From Flavobacterium fluvii (lineage in GTDB: Bacteria > Bacteroidota > Bacteroidia > Flavobacteriales > Flavobacteriaceae): a DNA stretch of 64,000 bases. The notes below the pieces were generated by a model that did no database searches, was not told the DNA's origin, and was given only the letters and a program-made list of their open reading frames with translations. Below, piece after piece: positions 55,564 through 64,000 of the stretch; the first letter of the stretch is position 1, and every line of letters starts with the position of its first letter. The position numbers and the translations under genes are program-made. Location of the stretch: positions 124,001 to 188,000 of the forward strand of contig NZ_FQWB01000003.1 of assembly GCF_900129545.1 (NCBI RefSeq). Direction: 5' to 3'.

Positions 55564-56430
55564 ATGAATAAACTTATTCTAGGTACCGTTCAGATGGGTT
55601 TGACATATGGTATAAATAATACTGCAGGAAAGCCCTCTTTTGAAAATAGTTGCGACATTTTGTCCAAAGCTTTTGAATCCGGAATTGACACTTTGGATTC
55701 AGCAGAAGCTTATGGTAATGCGCACCAAGTTATAGGGGATTTCCATAGATTAAACCCGAACATTAAATTTAATGTAGTTACAAAGATACCCCACAATACG
55801 ACCGTTGATAAAATTGCAGAAAAAATAAACATCTATATTAACGATTTAAATGTTGATTATTTGGAGGCGTTACTGTTTCACTCTTTTGAATCCTACCAAA
55901 ATAACAAACAAATCATGACTGTCCTCAATGATTTGAAAAAACAGGGAATTATTAATCACATTGGTGTTTCGATTTATACCAATTGTCAAATAGAATCGTT
56001 GTTATTGGATGACAATGTTACCGTAGTTCAGATGCCCTTTAATTTGTTAGACAATGAATCAATTAGAGGTGATTTAATGAAAAAGTTAAAGGAAAAAGGC
56101 AAAATTATTCATACGCGATCAGCCTTCTTGCAAGGCTTGTTTTTTAAAGAGAATTCAGATGACAATTCCATATTTCATAAATTATCTAATGAATTGATTG
56201 CTATTAAGAATATTGCAAATGAAGAAAATATTTCTATTTCAAATTTGGCATTAAGTTATTGTTTAAATCAAGGCAATATAGATCAAGTTCTAATAGGAGT
56301 TGATTCGGTTGGTCAGTTGATTGAAAATCTAAAAGCCTTAAATTGCAAAATTCAATCAAAAGCAATTACAAAAATAAATTCTTTAAAAGTGAAAGATTTA
56401 GACTTGTTAAATCCATCATTATGGAAATAA
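55564..56430 (+). CDS. aldo/keto reductase
   Basis: A 289-residue TIM-barrel AKR starting at the ATG at 55564. LGTVQMGLTYGINNTAGKPS begins the barrel; DTLDSAEAYGNAHQVIG supplies the catalytic Asp and Tyr, VTKIPHN the Lys, and LFHSFESY the His. AKRs of this type recur in nonulosonic acid and spore-coat sugar clusters, but the step is not established. It is 6 bp after pseC and its end overlaps the next start by 10 bp. Confidence 0.85.
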   Translation: MNKLILGTVQMGLTYGINNTAGKPSFENSCDILSKAFESGIDTLDSAEAYGNAHQVIGDFHRLNPNIKFNVVTKIPHNTTVDKIAEKINIYINDLNVDYLEALLFHSFESYQNNKQIMTVLNDLKKQGIINHIGVSIYTNCQIESLLLDDNVTVVQMPFNLLDNESIRGDLMKKLKEKGKIIHTRSAFLQGLFFKENSDDNSIFHKLSNELIAIKNIANEENISISNLALSYCLNQGNIDQVLIGVDSVGQLIENLKALNCKIQSKAITKINSLKVKDLDLLNPSLWK

Positions 56431-57182
56431 AAACAATATTAATCACGCAAGCCAGAACGGGAAGCTCCAGATTGCCCGGAAAGGTGTTAAAAGAAATTGA
56501 AGGGCAATCATTACTCGAAATTCATTTGAATAGACTGGAAAAATGTAAAAAGGTTTCCGAGATTATTGTTGCCACTACCATTAATGAAGAAGACACCCTA
56601 ATTTATGATAAAGCAATTGCTTGGGGTTTTAGCGCTTCGCGAGGTTCTGAATCGGATGTATTGGATCGTTTTTATCAAGCGGTAAAAGATAAAAAAGCGA
56701 ATTGGATTGTCCGGGTAACCTCCGACTGCCCACTTATAGACGCTGAATTGGTAGATAAAGTAATTGCATTTGCCCAAGAAAATGAAGTTGATTATTGTTC
56801 AAACGGATTTATCGAGAATTATCCGGATGGCCAAGATGTTGAAGTATTCCAATTTTCGGCATTGGAAACAGCATGGAAAAATGCAAAATTACTCTCTGAA
56901 AGAGAACATGTTACACCCTATGTTAGAAATAATTCAGACTATAAAGGGGGTAATGTATTTACTGCCATTAATTATCCTTGCGAATCCGATTTTTCTAAAA
57001 TAAGGATGACAGTTGATGAAATCAGGGATTTTGAGTTAATAGAGATATTAATCAGTAATTTAGGCACAGAAAAATCGTGGATGGAATATACAAATTATAT
57101 TATTGAAAATAATTTAACCAAAGTTAATAATCAAATTATCAGGAACGAAGGACTATTAAAGTCATTAAAAAAAGACAAATAA
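56421..57182 (+). CDS. pseF: SpsF/PseF-type cytidylyltransferase
   Basis: A 253-residue member of the CMP-sugar synthetase-like family (SpsF/COG1861 group). ILITQARTGSSRLPGKVLKE is the nucleotide-binding loop; ATTINEEDTLIYDKA, VRVTSDCPLIDAELVDKV and MTVDEIRDFELI are typical. In this cluster it would activate the nonulosonic acid as the CMP-sugar. The frame extends back inside the AKR gene; the ATG at 56421 is chosen by the family start. It shares the A of the stop with the next ATG. Confidence 0.82.
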   Translation: MEIKTILITQARTGSSRLPGKVLKEIEGQSLLEIHLNRLEKCKKVSEIIVATTINEEDTLIYDKAIAWGFSASRGSESDVLDRFYQAVKDKKANWIVRVTSDCPLIDAELVDKVIAFAQENEVDYCSNGFIENYPDGQDVEVFQFSALETAWKNAKLLSEREHVTPYVRNNSDYKGGNVFTAINYPCESDFSKIRMTVDEIRDFELIEILISNLGTEKSWMEYTNYIIENNLTKVNNQIIRNEGLLKSLKKDK

Positions 57183-58489
57183 TGGGGACAGGACAAGAAT
57201 TATACAAAAAAGCAAAAACATTGATTCCGGGAGGGACAATGCTTTTATCAAAAAGACCTGAAATGTTTTTGCCAGACCAATGGCCATCTTATTTTTCTAA
57301 AGCTAAAGGCTGTAAAATATGGGATTTGGATGGTAAAGAATTGTTGGATATGTCCATTATGGGTATCGGTACCAATACATTGGGATATGGTAATGATGAG
57401 GTGGATGCTGCCGTAATGGAAACCGTTAAAAACGGTAATATGAGTACCTTAAATTGCCCCGAAGAAGTGTATTTGGCCGAAAAATTAATAGAGATGAATC
57501 CATGGGCAGACATGGTTCGTTTTGCACGCAGCGGTGGCGAAGCCAATGCCATTGCCGTTAGAATTGCCCGTGCCGCTTCCGGCAAAGATCAAGTGGCAAT
57601 ATGTGGTTATCATGGCTGGCACGATTGGTATTTGTCTGCTAACCACAATGGTGATGACGATTTGTCGGGACATTTAATTCCTGGATTAAGTCCTTCAGGT
57701 GTGCCAAAAAAATTAAAAAACACAGTATTCCCTTTTCATTACAATAACTATGAAGAGTTATTGTCCATTGTCGAAAATAACGATATTGGAGTTATTAAAA
57801 TGGAAGTATTGAGAAACTTTGGCCCTGAAGATAATTTTTTACAAAAAGTAAGGACACTAGCTACCCAAAAAAATATCATACTTATATTTGATGAATGTAC
57901 ATCAGGATTTAGAGAAACTTTTGGAGGTATATTTCAAAAATTTGGTATTGAACCAGATATCACCATGTTTGGAAAAACAATAGGAAACGGCTATGCATTA
58001 ACTGCTGTTGTTGGAAGAAAGTCAGTTATGGAAGCCGCTCAGTCAACTTTTATAAGCAGTACGTTTTGGACAGAAAGAATCGGTTCTACAGCAGCATTGG
58101 CTACATTGGGTGTAATGGAAAAAACGAAGTCTTGGGAACAAATAACAGAGATTGGAAACAAAATGCGTCTAGGATGGCAAAAATTGGCAGATAGCCATAA
58201 TCTTTCTATTTCTATTGCAGGAATCCCTTCATTAAGCACGTATGGATTTAACAGTAAACATGCATTGGCATACAAAACGTATGTAACTCAAGAAATGTTA
58301 AAAAAAGGATTTTTGGCAAGTACCCATTTTTATGCTTGTACGGAACATAAACAGGAACATTTGGATTCTTATTTTGAAGCATTGGATGGTATTTTCGCAA
58401 TGGTATTCAGATGTGAATCTGAGGAATTTGACATAAACAATTTATTGGAGGGGCCTATTTGTCATGGAGGTTTCAATCGTTTAAACTAA
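57182..58489 (+). CDS. class III aminotransferase (glutamate-1-semialdehyde aminomutase-like)
   Basis: A 435-residue PLP enzyme resembling HemL-type aminomutases. VRFARSGGEANAIAVRIAR, GYHGWHDWYLSANHNG and IFDECTSGFRETFGG are family blocks; the PLP lysine is in MFGKTIGNGY. The rest departs from HemL, and the position in a nonulosonate operon argues for a role in sugar decoration rather than haem synthesis. Substrate unknown. Its ATG overlaps the pseF stop and its end lies close to the GNAT gene. Confidence 0.8.
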   Translation: MGTGQELYKKAKTLIPGGTMLLSKRPEMFLPDQWPSYFSKAKGCKIWDLDGKELLDMSIMGIGTNTLGYGNDEVDAAVMETVKNGNMSTLNCPEEVYLAEKLIEMNPWADMVRFARSGGEANAIAVRIARAASGKDQVAICGYHGWHDWYLSANHNGDDDLSGHLIPGLSPSGVPKKLKNTVFPFHYNNYEELLSIVENNDIGVIKMEVLRNFGPEDNFLQKVRTLATQKNIILIFDECTSGFRETFGGIFQKFGIEPDITMFGKTIGNGYALTAVVGRKSVMEAAQSTFISSTFWTERIGSTAALATLGVMEKTKSWEQITEIGNKMRLGWQKLADSHNLSISIAGIPSLSTYGFNSKHALAYKTYVTQEMLKKGFLASTHFYACTEHKQEHLDSYFEALDGIFAMVFRCESEEFDINNLLEGPICHGGFNRLN

Positions 58490-58497
58490 AGGGTAAG

Positions 58498-59055
58498 ATG
58501 AAATTGTATAAGGTTTTAAACAATCAAATTTTTGAATTGGAAACTTATAAAATTATTCCCATTCGGTACGAAGATCGTTTCGATATAATGAAATGGCGCA
58601 ATGAGCAAGTGTATCATTTAAGACAAAATAAGCCGCTTACGACTGAAAATCAGGAAAATTATTTTGATACTGTCGTAAATAAACTTTTTGATCAAGAACA
58701 GCCCAGCCAAATTTTGTTTTCCTATTTGGAAGACGGAGTATGTATAGGTTATGGTGGGTTGGTACATATCAACTGGATTGATAAAAACGCCGAGATTTCG
58801 TTCATAATGAATACCGATCTGGAAAAAGATAATTTTCAAAAACATTGGAAATTTTTTTTAAACTTGATTGAACAAGTCGCTTTTACAGATTTGAAATTGC
58901 ATAAAATATCCACATACGCTTTTGATTTAAGACCAAAATTGTATCCCGTGCTCGATAATTTGAGTTTCATTAAAGAGGCTGTGCTAAAGAAACATTGCCT
59001 TTTTAATATGGAATATGTAGATGTAGTTATTCATTCGAAATTTATTGGAGAATAA
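58498..59055 (+). CDS. pseH: GNAT acetyltransferase, probable PseH
   Basis: A 185-residue GNAT protein. The start at the ATG at 58498 is 8 bp after the aminotransferase stop; the open frame reaches back into that gene. IIPIRYEDRFDIMKWRNEQV and LRQNKPLTTENQENYF resemble PseH-like N-acetyltransferases that acetylate the C4 amino group of the altrosamine intermediate. CIGYGGLVHINWIDKNAEIS is the central strand pair. The PseH label is from context plus family look; another N-acyl group is possible. Confidence 0.72.
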   Translation: MKLYKVLNNQIFELETYKIIPIRYEDRFDIMKWRNEQVYHLRQNKPLTTENQENYFDTVVNKLFDQEQPSQILFSYLEDGVCIGYGGLVHINWIDKNAEISFIMNTDLEKDNFQKHWKFFLNLIEQVAFTDLKLHKISTYAFDLRPKLYPVLDNLSFIKEAVLKKHCLFNMEYVDVVIHSKFIGE

Positions 59056-59111
59056 TTTTAAAAAGTAATATGTTTCAAAAATATAAAAATTGAATGCATA
59101 AATAGTTTTGC

Positions 59112-59798
59112 ATGAAGAAAATAATTATAATTACTGGTGCAAACAGAGGACTCGGAAAGGCTCTTGTTGATATTGCGTTAAAGGATGAAGATGCTATAAT
59201 TGTTTCTTTTTCTCGTTCCCTACATAATGAACACAATCACATAAGCAAGACTAAACTGATTTTTATAAAAACTGATTTATCGGAATCCTTTTCGGCTTCC
59301 ATTTTTGAAATTATTGACAAAAAGTTGGCTTCGAATGCTACTCTGTATTTTTTTAATAATGCAAGTATTATTTTACCCATTGATAAAATAGGTCGTTTTA
59401 AGGAAATGGATATAGAAATGTCCATTAAAGTAAATGTTCAATATCCTGTCAATTTAATCAATTCTCTTTTGAATAAATTTCCAAACAACAAAATTATATT
59501 AGTCAATATTTCTTCTGGTGCTGGGAACAATCCAATCCCGTTTTGGTCATTATATGGTGCGGCAAAAGCATATATGAAGTTGTTTTTCAGGACTTTGGAG
59601 GAAGAAAATAAAGATAATAATAAAATAAAACTTTATAGTATAGATCCTGGAGTTTTAGATACCGGTATGCAGGAAAATATTAGAGATAATGCATTCCCCA
59701 ACCAAGATTATTTTAGGTCTCTTAAGGAAGATAATAAACTAATCAAACCTGAAGATGCCGCATTGAAAATATTTTTGGAGATTAATTATTACATATGA
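59112..59798 (+). CDS. short-chain dehydrogenase/reductase
   Basis: A 228-residue classical SDR. IIIITGANRGLGKALVDIAL is the cofactor site, YFFNNASIILPIDKIG the NAG-like motif, and VNISSGAG with LYGAAKAYMK gives Ser, Tyr and Lys. It is distinct from the extended SDRs of the sugar-nucleotide pathways. It overlaps the next gene by 4 bp (ATGA). Its substrate in the nonulosonate cluster is unknown. Confidence 0.82.
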   Translation: MKKIIIITGANRGLGKALVDIALKDEDAIIVSFSRSLHNEHNHISKTKLIFIKTDLSESFSASIFEIIDKKLASNATLYFFNNASIILPIDKIGRFKEMDIEMSIKVNVQYPVNLINSLLNKFPNNKIILVNISSGAGNNPIPFWSLYGAAKAYMKLFFRTLEEENKDNNKIKLYSIDPGVLDTGMQENIRDNAFPNQDYFRSLKEDNKLIKPEDAALKIFLEINYYI

Positions 59799-60490
59799 AA
59801 GTTGGTGTAATTTCAGATATTCACGGAAATCATTACGCTTTAGATGCAGTGTTAAAGTCGGCTAAGAAAGAAGGAATTGAAAAAATTTTGGTTTTGGGAG
59901 ATATTGTAGGATATTATTATCATCCCGAGATTGTGTTGAATATGCTGTCTGAATGGGATTGTGAAATCATCAAAGGAAATCATGAGGTACTGCTTCAGGA
60001 TTTAAAAGAAAACAAGATCGATTCGGAGGTATTGAAAGAAAAATATGGACGAGGACATGAACTAGCCTTAAAAAATATTGATAGTGAAACACAACAGTGG
60101 TTGTTTTCTTTGCCAGTCCAAAAGTCAGTAGTAATTGACAATGTTTCTTTTCAATTAAATCATGGCAGTCCATCAAGTATTGATGAATACATATACCCTG
60201 ATACTCCTTTAGCGCAATTGAATAAATGCAATTCTGTTGAACATGATTTTGTTTTAATTGGGCATTCCCATTATTCATTTTCTTTTAGATGTAAAAATAG
60301 TACTTTAATAAATTGTGGTTCTGTCGGGCAGTCACGGCAAAAAGGTGGGCTAGCATATTGGGTCGTAATTAATACCTTCAATAAAAGTTTTAAGATAAAA
60401 GCTACTCCGTATGACACGTCATATTTGCTCGAAGAAATAAAATTATTTGAATCGAAAGAAGGTTATTCTTCAAAAATATTAATACGTTAA
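59795..60490 (+). CDS. calcineurin-like metallophosphoesterase
   Basis: A 231-residue phosphoesterase of the YfcE/ApaH-like group. Metal-binding motifs are all visible: GVISDIHGNHYALDAVL, LVLGDIVGYYYHP, IIKGNHEVLL, LNHGSPS and LIGHSHYSF. Its four-base overlap with the SDR gene ties it to the cluster. A UDP-sugar hydrolase (PseG) would be expected here and is not seen; this enzyme is a candidate for a phosphate- or nucleotide-removing step, but that is speculation. Confidence 0.85.
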   Translation: MKVGVISDIHGNHYALDAVLKSAKKEGIEKILVLGDIVGYYYHPEIVLNMLSEWDCEIIKGNHEVLLQDLKENKIDSEVLKEKYGRGHELALKNIDSETQQWLFSLPVQKSVVIDNVSFQLNHGSPSSIDEYIYPDTPLAQLNKCNSVEHDFVLIGHSHYSFSFRCKNSTLINCGSVGQSRQKGGLAYWVVINTFNKSFKIKATPYDTSYLLEEIKLFESKEGYSSKILIR

Positions 60491-60591
60491 AAAGTCCTTT
60501 TGTTTCAGCGGAATTAACAGATTCTATTTTGTTTTATTTAACTTTTATTAAAAATAAATTAACAATAATTAAAATTTTCACTTAAATTTTT

Positions 60592-61539
60592 ATGACAAAA
60601 GATAAGCTAAACATATTGGTTACAGGTTGCGGAGGAGATATTGGTCAAAGTGTTGGAAAAATACTTAATGAATATGGCTTGGTAAATAATTTATACGGAT
60701 GTGATATTTCAGATAAAAATGCAGCAAAATTTATTTATTGCAATTTCTTCTTGGGATTACCATGTAAGGATCCAAATTATATCGGGAATTTGGAAAATAT
60801 AGTCAAGGAAAAGAATATTGACTTTGTTATACCTATATCAGAACCTGAGCTACGATTTTTATCAAAAGAAAAAATTAGTAAAATAGGTGATGCCAAATTG
60901 ATTTTAGCTTCAGCGAGAGCGCTTGAAGTTGGATTTGATAAATTAAATACAGCTAATTTCTTAAAAAAAGAAAATCTTCCTTTCCCAATAACCTATTCTA
61001 TAGAGACCGTTGATACGATTGAAAAATTTCCTGTAATATTGAAATCGAGAACAGGTTCCGGGAGCTCTAATGTGAGTATTGCAAGAGACTATGATACGTT
61101 TATTTCCATAAAAAAAAATAATTCCGATTTTATTGTTCAGGAGTTTCTTGAAGACGAAAATGGAGAATATACTTGTGGTGTTTTTAGAAGTAAAAGTGGT
61201 ATTATTAGAACCATTATTTTGAAAAGGGAGCTGATGGGGGGGTTTACCGGTTATGGAGAAGTAGTTGAAAATAATGAAATAGATAAATTGCTTCGTGATA
61301 TAGCTAAAAAATTACAATTAATAGGAAGTATCAATATTCAATTGAGACTTACTTCAAAAGGCCCAGTTGTTTTTGAAATAAATCCAAGATTTTCTAGTAC
61401 CGTCCGTTTTAGACACCTATTTGGTTTCAAAGATGTAGAATGGTCAATTGAAGATAAATTGGGGCTTTTGATTTCTGATTACGAAGAAACTTCTGTTGGC
61501 AAAAAATTATATAAAGGGTTTAATGAATACATACAATAA
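60592..61539 (+). CDS. ATP-grasp family protein (CarB-like)
   Basis: A 315-residue ATP-grasp enzyme. The N-terminus ILVTGCGGDIGQSVGKIL is a Rossmann-like preATP-grasp domain; the ATP site is in FPVILKSRTGSGSSNVSIAR and DFIVQEFLEDENGEYTCGVF, and the metal residues in PVVFEINPRFSSTVRFRH. Such enzymes join a carboxylate to an amine. In this setting it could add an amino acid or other acyl group to the sugar. It is 4 bp ahead of pseI. Confidence 0.82.
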   Translation: MTKDKLNILVTGCGGDIGQSVGKILNEYGLVNNLYGCDISDKNAAKFIYCNFFLGLPCKDPNYIGNLENIVKEKNIDFVIPISEPELRFLSKEKISKIGDAKLILASARALEVGFDKLNTANFLKKENLPFPITYSIETVDTIEKFPVILKSRTGSGSSNVSIARDYDTFISIKKNNSDFIVQEFLEDENGEYTCGVFRSKSGIIRTIILKRELMGGFTGYGEVVENNEIDKLLRDIAKKLQLIGSINIQLRLTSKGPVVFEINPRFSSTVRFRHLFGFKDVEWSIEDKLGLLISDYEETSVGKKLYKGFNEYIQ

Positions 61540-61543
61540 AATT

Positions 61544-62611
61544 ATGAAGAAAATTTGTATTGAAAAAACAAATATTGGTGAGGGTTTTCCCTGTTTTATC
61601 ATAGCTGAATTATCTGCAAATCATAATGGCAGCTTATCCACAGCCATTGAAACAATTAGGGCAGTAAAACGAGCAGGAGCTGATTGTATAAAATTTCAAA
61701 CATTTACTGCTGATACAATAACTCTTGATTCAAAGAAAGATGATTTTAAAATAAGTCAGGGTACGCTTTGGGATGGTCAATATTTACACGACTTATATAA
61801 AGAAGCCTATACTCCATGGGAATGGCATCAGGAGTTGTTTAAAGTAGCCAAAGATGAAGGATTGGTTTGTTTTTCTTCACCATTTGACAAAACAGCTGTT
61901 GATTTTCTGGAAACCTTGAATGTGCCTGCCTATAAAATTGCCTCTTTTGAAATTACGGATATTCCGTTGATTGAGTACGTGGCGTCTAAAGGGAAGCCGA
62001 TTATTTTGTCAACAGGAATTGCAGAAGAAGCAGACATAGAATTAGCCTTGGATGCCTGCCAAAGAATGGGAAACAATGATATAGCACTGTTAAAATGCAC
62101 GTCCAGTTATCCTGCGCCCATAGCAGAAGCCAATATGTGCATGGTTAAAGATTTAGCCGTACGTTATGGAGTTGTGAGTGGGCTTTCTGACCATACAATG
62201 GGAGCCACTGCGCCAATTGTTGCGACAGTTTTTGGTGCCAAAATAATAGAAAAACATTTTATTTTAGATCGAGCCATTGGCGGTCCTGACGCCTCTTTTT
62301 CGATGAATGAAGAAGAATTCAAAGCAATGGTTGTAGCCGTTCGTGAAGCTGAATCATCTATTGGAGTAGTTGATTATACACTTACTGAAAAACAGGCCAA
62401 AGGAAAAGATTTTTCTAGATCTTTATATGTGGTAGAAGATATGAAAGCCGGTGATGTGATCACCGAGAAAAATGTACGTTCCATCAGACCCGGATTTGGA
62501 TTGCATCCTAAGTTTTATAAGGAAATATTGGGGCAAATAGTTGAAAGAGATATTGACAGTGGTGTTGCGTTTAATTTAGGTTTTTTAGCAAATAAAAAAA
62601 CACAAAATTAA
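61544..62611 (+). CDS. pseI: pseudaminic acid synthase (NeuB family)
   Basis: Condenses phosphoenolpyruvate with the 2,4-diacetamido-trideoxyhexose to make the nine-carbon acid. The 355-residue protein from the ATG at 61544 has the NeuB barrel (FIIAELSANHNGSLSTAIET, ADCIKFQTFTADTITLDS, PAYKIASFEITDIPLI, LLKCTSSYPAP, GLSDHTMGATAPI) and a C-terminal SAF domain (SLYVVEDMKAGDVITEKNVR, RPGFGLHPKF). ELSANHNG and the overall pattern favour PseI over NeuB or LegI. Upstream in-frame starts lie inside the ATP-grasp gene. Confidence 0.92.
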   Translation: MKKICIEKTNIGEGFPCFIIAELSANHNGSLSTAIETIRAVKRAGADCIKFQTFTADTITLDSKKDDFKISQGTLWDGQYLHDLYKEAYTPWEWHQELFKVAKDEGLVCFSSPFDKTAVDFLETLNVPAYKIASFEITDIPLIEYVASKGKPIILSTGIAEEADIELALDACQRMGNNDIALLKCTSSYPAPIAEANMCMVKDLAVRYGVVSGLSDHTMGATAPIVATVFGAKIIEKHFILDRAIGGPDASFSMNEEEFKAMVVAVREAESSIGVVDYTLTEKQAKGKDFSRSLYVVEDMKAGDVITEKNVRSIRPGFGLHPKFYKEILGQIVERDIDSGVAFNLGFLANKKTQN

Positions 62612-62642
62612 AATAGGTTAGTACTTTAGAGGATTTGAAATA

Positions 62643-64000
62643 ATGGAAAAATCATACAATAGTAATTACTTAAAAATATATTTTTGGAAGACATTTAGAA
62701 TTATTACAGGTATATTATCAATGACAATTGTTATCCCGTTGATATCTTCAAATACAAGTATTTATGGGATTTATGTTTTATGCATATCAATTTCTTCTTT
62801 TTTACAGTATACTGATTTAGGGTTTTTAAGTGCCGGTCAAAAATATGCTTCTGAATACTTTGCTTTGAAAGACTTGAAAAATGAAATTAAAATGTTAAGT
62901 TTTGTACATTTTATTATGCTTATTTTTTTAATAATTTGTATTTGCGTAATTCTTATTTTTTGTTGGAAACCAGATGTTATTATTCCGGACCTAAATACAA
63001 GTTCAACTACTATTGCTTCCAGTTTGTTTTTTATTTTAGCAATTACTTCTCCTTTTATTTTGTTGCTGAGATACGCTCAATCTGTATTTACAATAAGAAT
63101 CCAAGATGATGTATATCAAAAAATAGATTTAGCAGTCAATATATTGAAAATTGGTTGTGTTTATTTTTTTTACGAAAACAATACTATTGATATTGTAAGT
63201 TATTTTATTTTTATTCAATTATTAAATTTTTTAACTGTTTTAGTGTCATTTTATTGTATAAAAAAAATGTATGATTATGATCTTATATTAGTTTTTAAAT
63301 CTTTTAGGTTTGATATTGATATTTATGATAAAACAAAATTGCTTGCTGTTTCTTCAATGATTAGTACAGTCTCCTGGATCGTTTTTTTTCAACTCGATTC
63401 CTTTATAATTTCAAAAACTTTCGGAATTACTTCAGTGGCCATTTATGCAATACCTTATTTTTTATTAATGTTTATTTCTAATTTATACAATACAATTTAT
63501 TACCCTTTTTTATTTAGATTCAATCATTTTATCGTTGCTAAGAATCATGATAGATTATACGATTTCATTAATAAAATTTTTGAACTCACATTTCCAATAT
63601 TTTTGCTACCAGTAACAGTTTTGATATTATTAATGAAACCATTAATCATTGGTTGGGTAGGGATGGGGTATAATGATTCTATACTAATTGGGCAAATTTT
63701 AATGGCATCTACTTTCTTCCTTTTCATTACAATGCCTTATTCATATCTATTACTTTCTTTAGAAAAGACTAAAATTTTAAATTATAATTCTGTAATTATT
63801 CCCATAGTTTTTTTAACACTAATAATTGTTCTAAAAAATGTTAGTTCCTTATTGTCATTAGCAATAGCAAAAACAGCAACCTTTTTTATAAGTTCAATTT
63901 TTTTATATTTTAGTTTTAAAATTAGTCAGTTTAAATTCTATAAATTTATTTTAAATAGAATTTTAAGTATTTCTTTTTCGTTCATGATATTATTCTTGAC
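62643..64000 (+). CDS. polysaccharide flippase, second Wzx-like transporter (partial, runs off the window)
   Basis: An open frame from the ATG at 62643 to the last base, 452 codons with no stop. It encodes a strongly hydrophobic protein with about 10-11 visible membrane segments. The start MEKSYNSNYLKIYFWKTFRI and the early SNTSIYGIYVLCISISSFLQ and YTDLGFLSAGQKYASEYFAL are typical of oligosaccharide flippases (MOP superfamily). It follows pseI by 31 bp and probably exports a nonulosonate-containing unit. Very AT-rich. Confidence 0.78.
   Translation, partial: MEKSYNSNYLKIYFWKTFRIITGILSMTIVIPLISSNTSIYGIYVLCISISSFLQYTDLGFLSAGQKYASEYFALKDLKNEIKMLSFVHFIMLIFLIICICVILIFCWKPDVIIPDLNTSSTTIASSLFFILAITSPFILLLRYAQSVFTIRIQDDVYQKIDLAVNILKIGCVYFFYENNTIDIVSYFIFIQLLNFLTVLVSFYCIKKMYDYDLILVFKSFRFDIDIYDKTKLLAVSSMISTVSWIVFFQLDSFIISKTFGITSVAIYAIPYFLLMFISNLYNTIYYPFLFRFNHFIVAKNHDRLYDFINKIFELTFPIFLLPVTVLILLMKPLIIGWVGMGYNDSILIGQILMASTFFLFITMPYSYLLLSLEKTKILNYNSVIIPIVFLTLIIVLKNVSSLLSLAIAKTATFFISSIFLYFSFKISQFKFYKFILNRILSISFSFMILFL

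Noticed and set aside
59103..59110. TAGTTTTG promoter box before the SDR gene
   Set aside because: It ends one base before the ATG, so transcription would start inside the start codon; it is probably chance in AT-rich DNA.
61544..62611. Calling the NeuB-family gene a sialic acid or legionaminic acid synthase
   Set aside because: The linked pseB and pseC genes favour pseudaminic acid; no NeuA/NeuC or Leg-specific genes are seen.

Overview
The window is a stretch of chromosome from a Bacteroidota species, most likely Flavobacterium or a close relative. The DNA is AT-rich. Recognisable promoters carry the Bacteroidota -7 box TAnnTTTG rather than a sigma70 -10 box, and Shine-Dalgarno signals are weak or absent. 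Housekeeping proteins such as RpoC, RF3, enolase, citrate synthase and RecR look flavobacterial. The genus is an inference from these features, not from a database search.

Layout. Bases 1-14,003 are core genome: the end of rpoB, rpoC, a DUF3467 gene, a small secreted protein, prfC on the minus strand, a repeat-rich gap with a lone HTH regulator, eno, a citrate synthase gene, two guanidino-group hydrolases (DDAH-like and CtlX-like) and a CoA-binding protein. From about 14.1 kb to the right edge almost every gene serves cell-surface polysaccharide synthesis; recR at 39.3 kb is the only clear housekeeping interruption.

Polysaccharide region. (a) 14.6-16.7 kb: fcl and gmd (GDP-L-fucose). (b) 16.7-21.9 kb: a complete ddhD-A-B-C-type CDP-3,6-dideoxyhexose pathway plus a probable final reductase. 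(c) 22-33.3 kb: a visibly more AT-rich block with glycosyltransferases, a Wzx flippase, three hexapeptide acyltransferases, a Wzy-like polymerase, an SDR epimerase and two unusual probable transferases. (d) 33.6-43.4 kb: the initiating phosphoglycosyltransferase and two Wza/Wzc export pairs on either side of recR. (e) 43.4-48.6 kb: UDP-GlcNAc 4-epimerase, two UDP-sugar dehydrogenases and RmlB. (f) 48.7-53.2 kb: a NusG-like (UpxY/LoaP-type) antiterminator, a multi-SLBB export protein and a Wzz-like protein without a kinase. (g) 53.3 kb to the end: a pseudaminic-acid-type nonulosonate cluster (PseB, PseC, aldo/keto reductase, SpsF/PseF, class III aminotransferase, GNAT, SDR, metallophosphoesterase, ATP-grasp, PseI), in which no PseG is seen, followed by a second flippase that runs off the window.

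Regulation is the most unusual part. Three polysaccharide promoters (14.2, 33.5 and 46.0 kb) share a 19-bp element, AAATGWGKAAARCCGTAAA, 20-21 bp upstream of TAnnTTTGCA, where a -33 box would normally be. Two leaders (14.4 and 49.3 kb) share a promoter core followed by two consecutive small hairpins; the second has a 5-bp stem closing a GAA triloop, and a T.G/C-G change preserves it. The second leader lies directly downstream of the NusG-like gene. This suggests activator-dependent initiation plus RNA-guided antitermination of the locus. Four other genes have -7 boxes ending 5-6 bp before the ATG, which predicts leaderless or nearly leaderless mRNAs. No tRNA, rRNA, CRISPR array or intact insertion sequence was seen.
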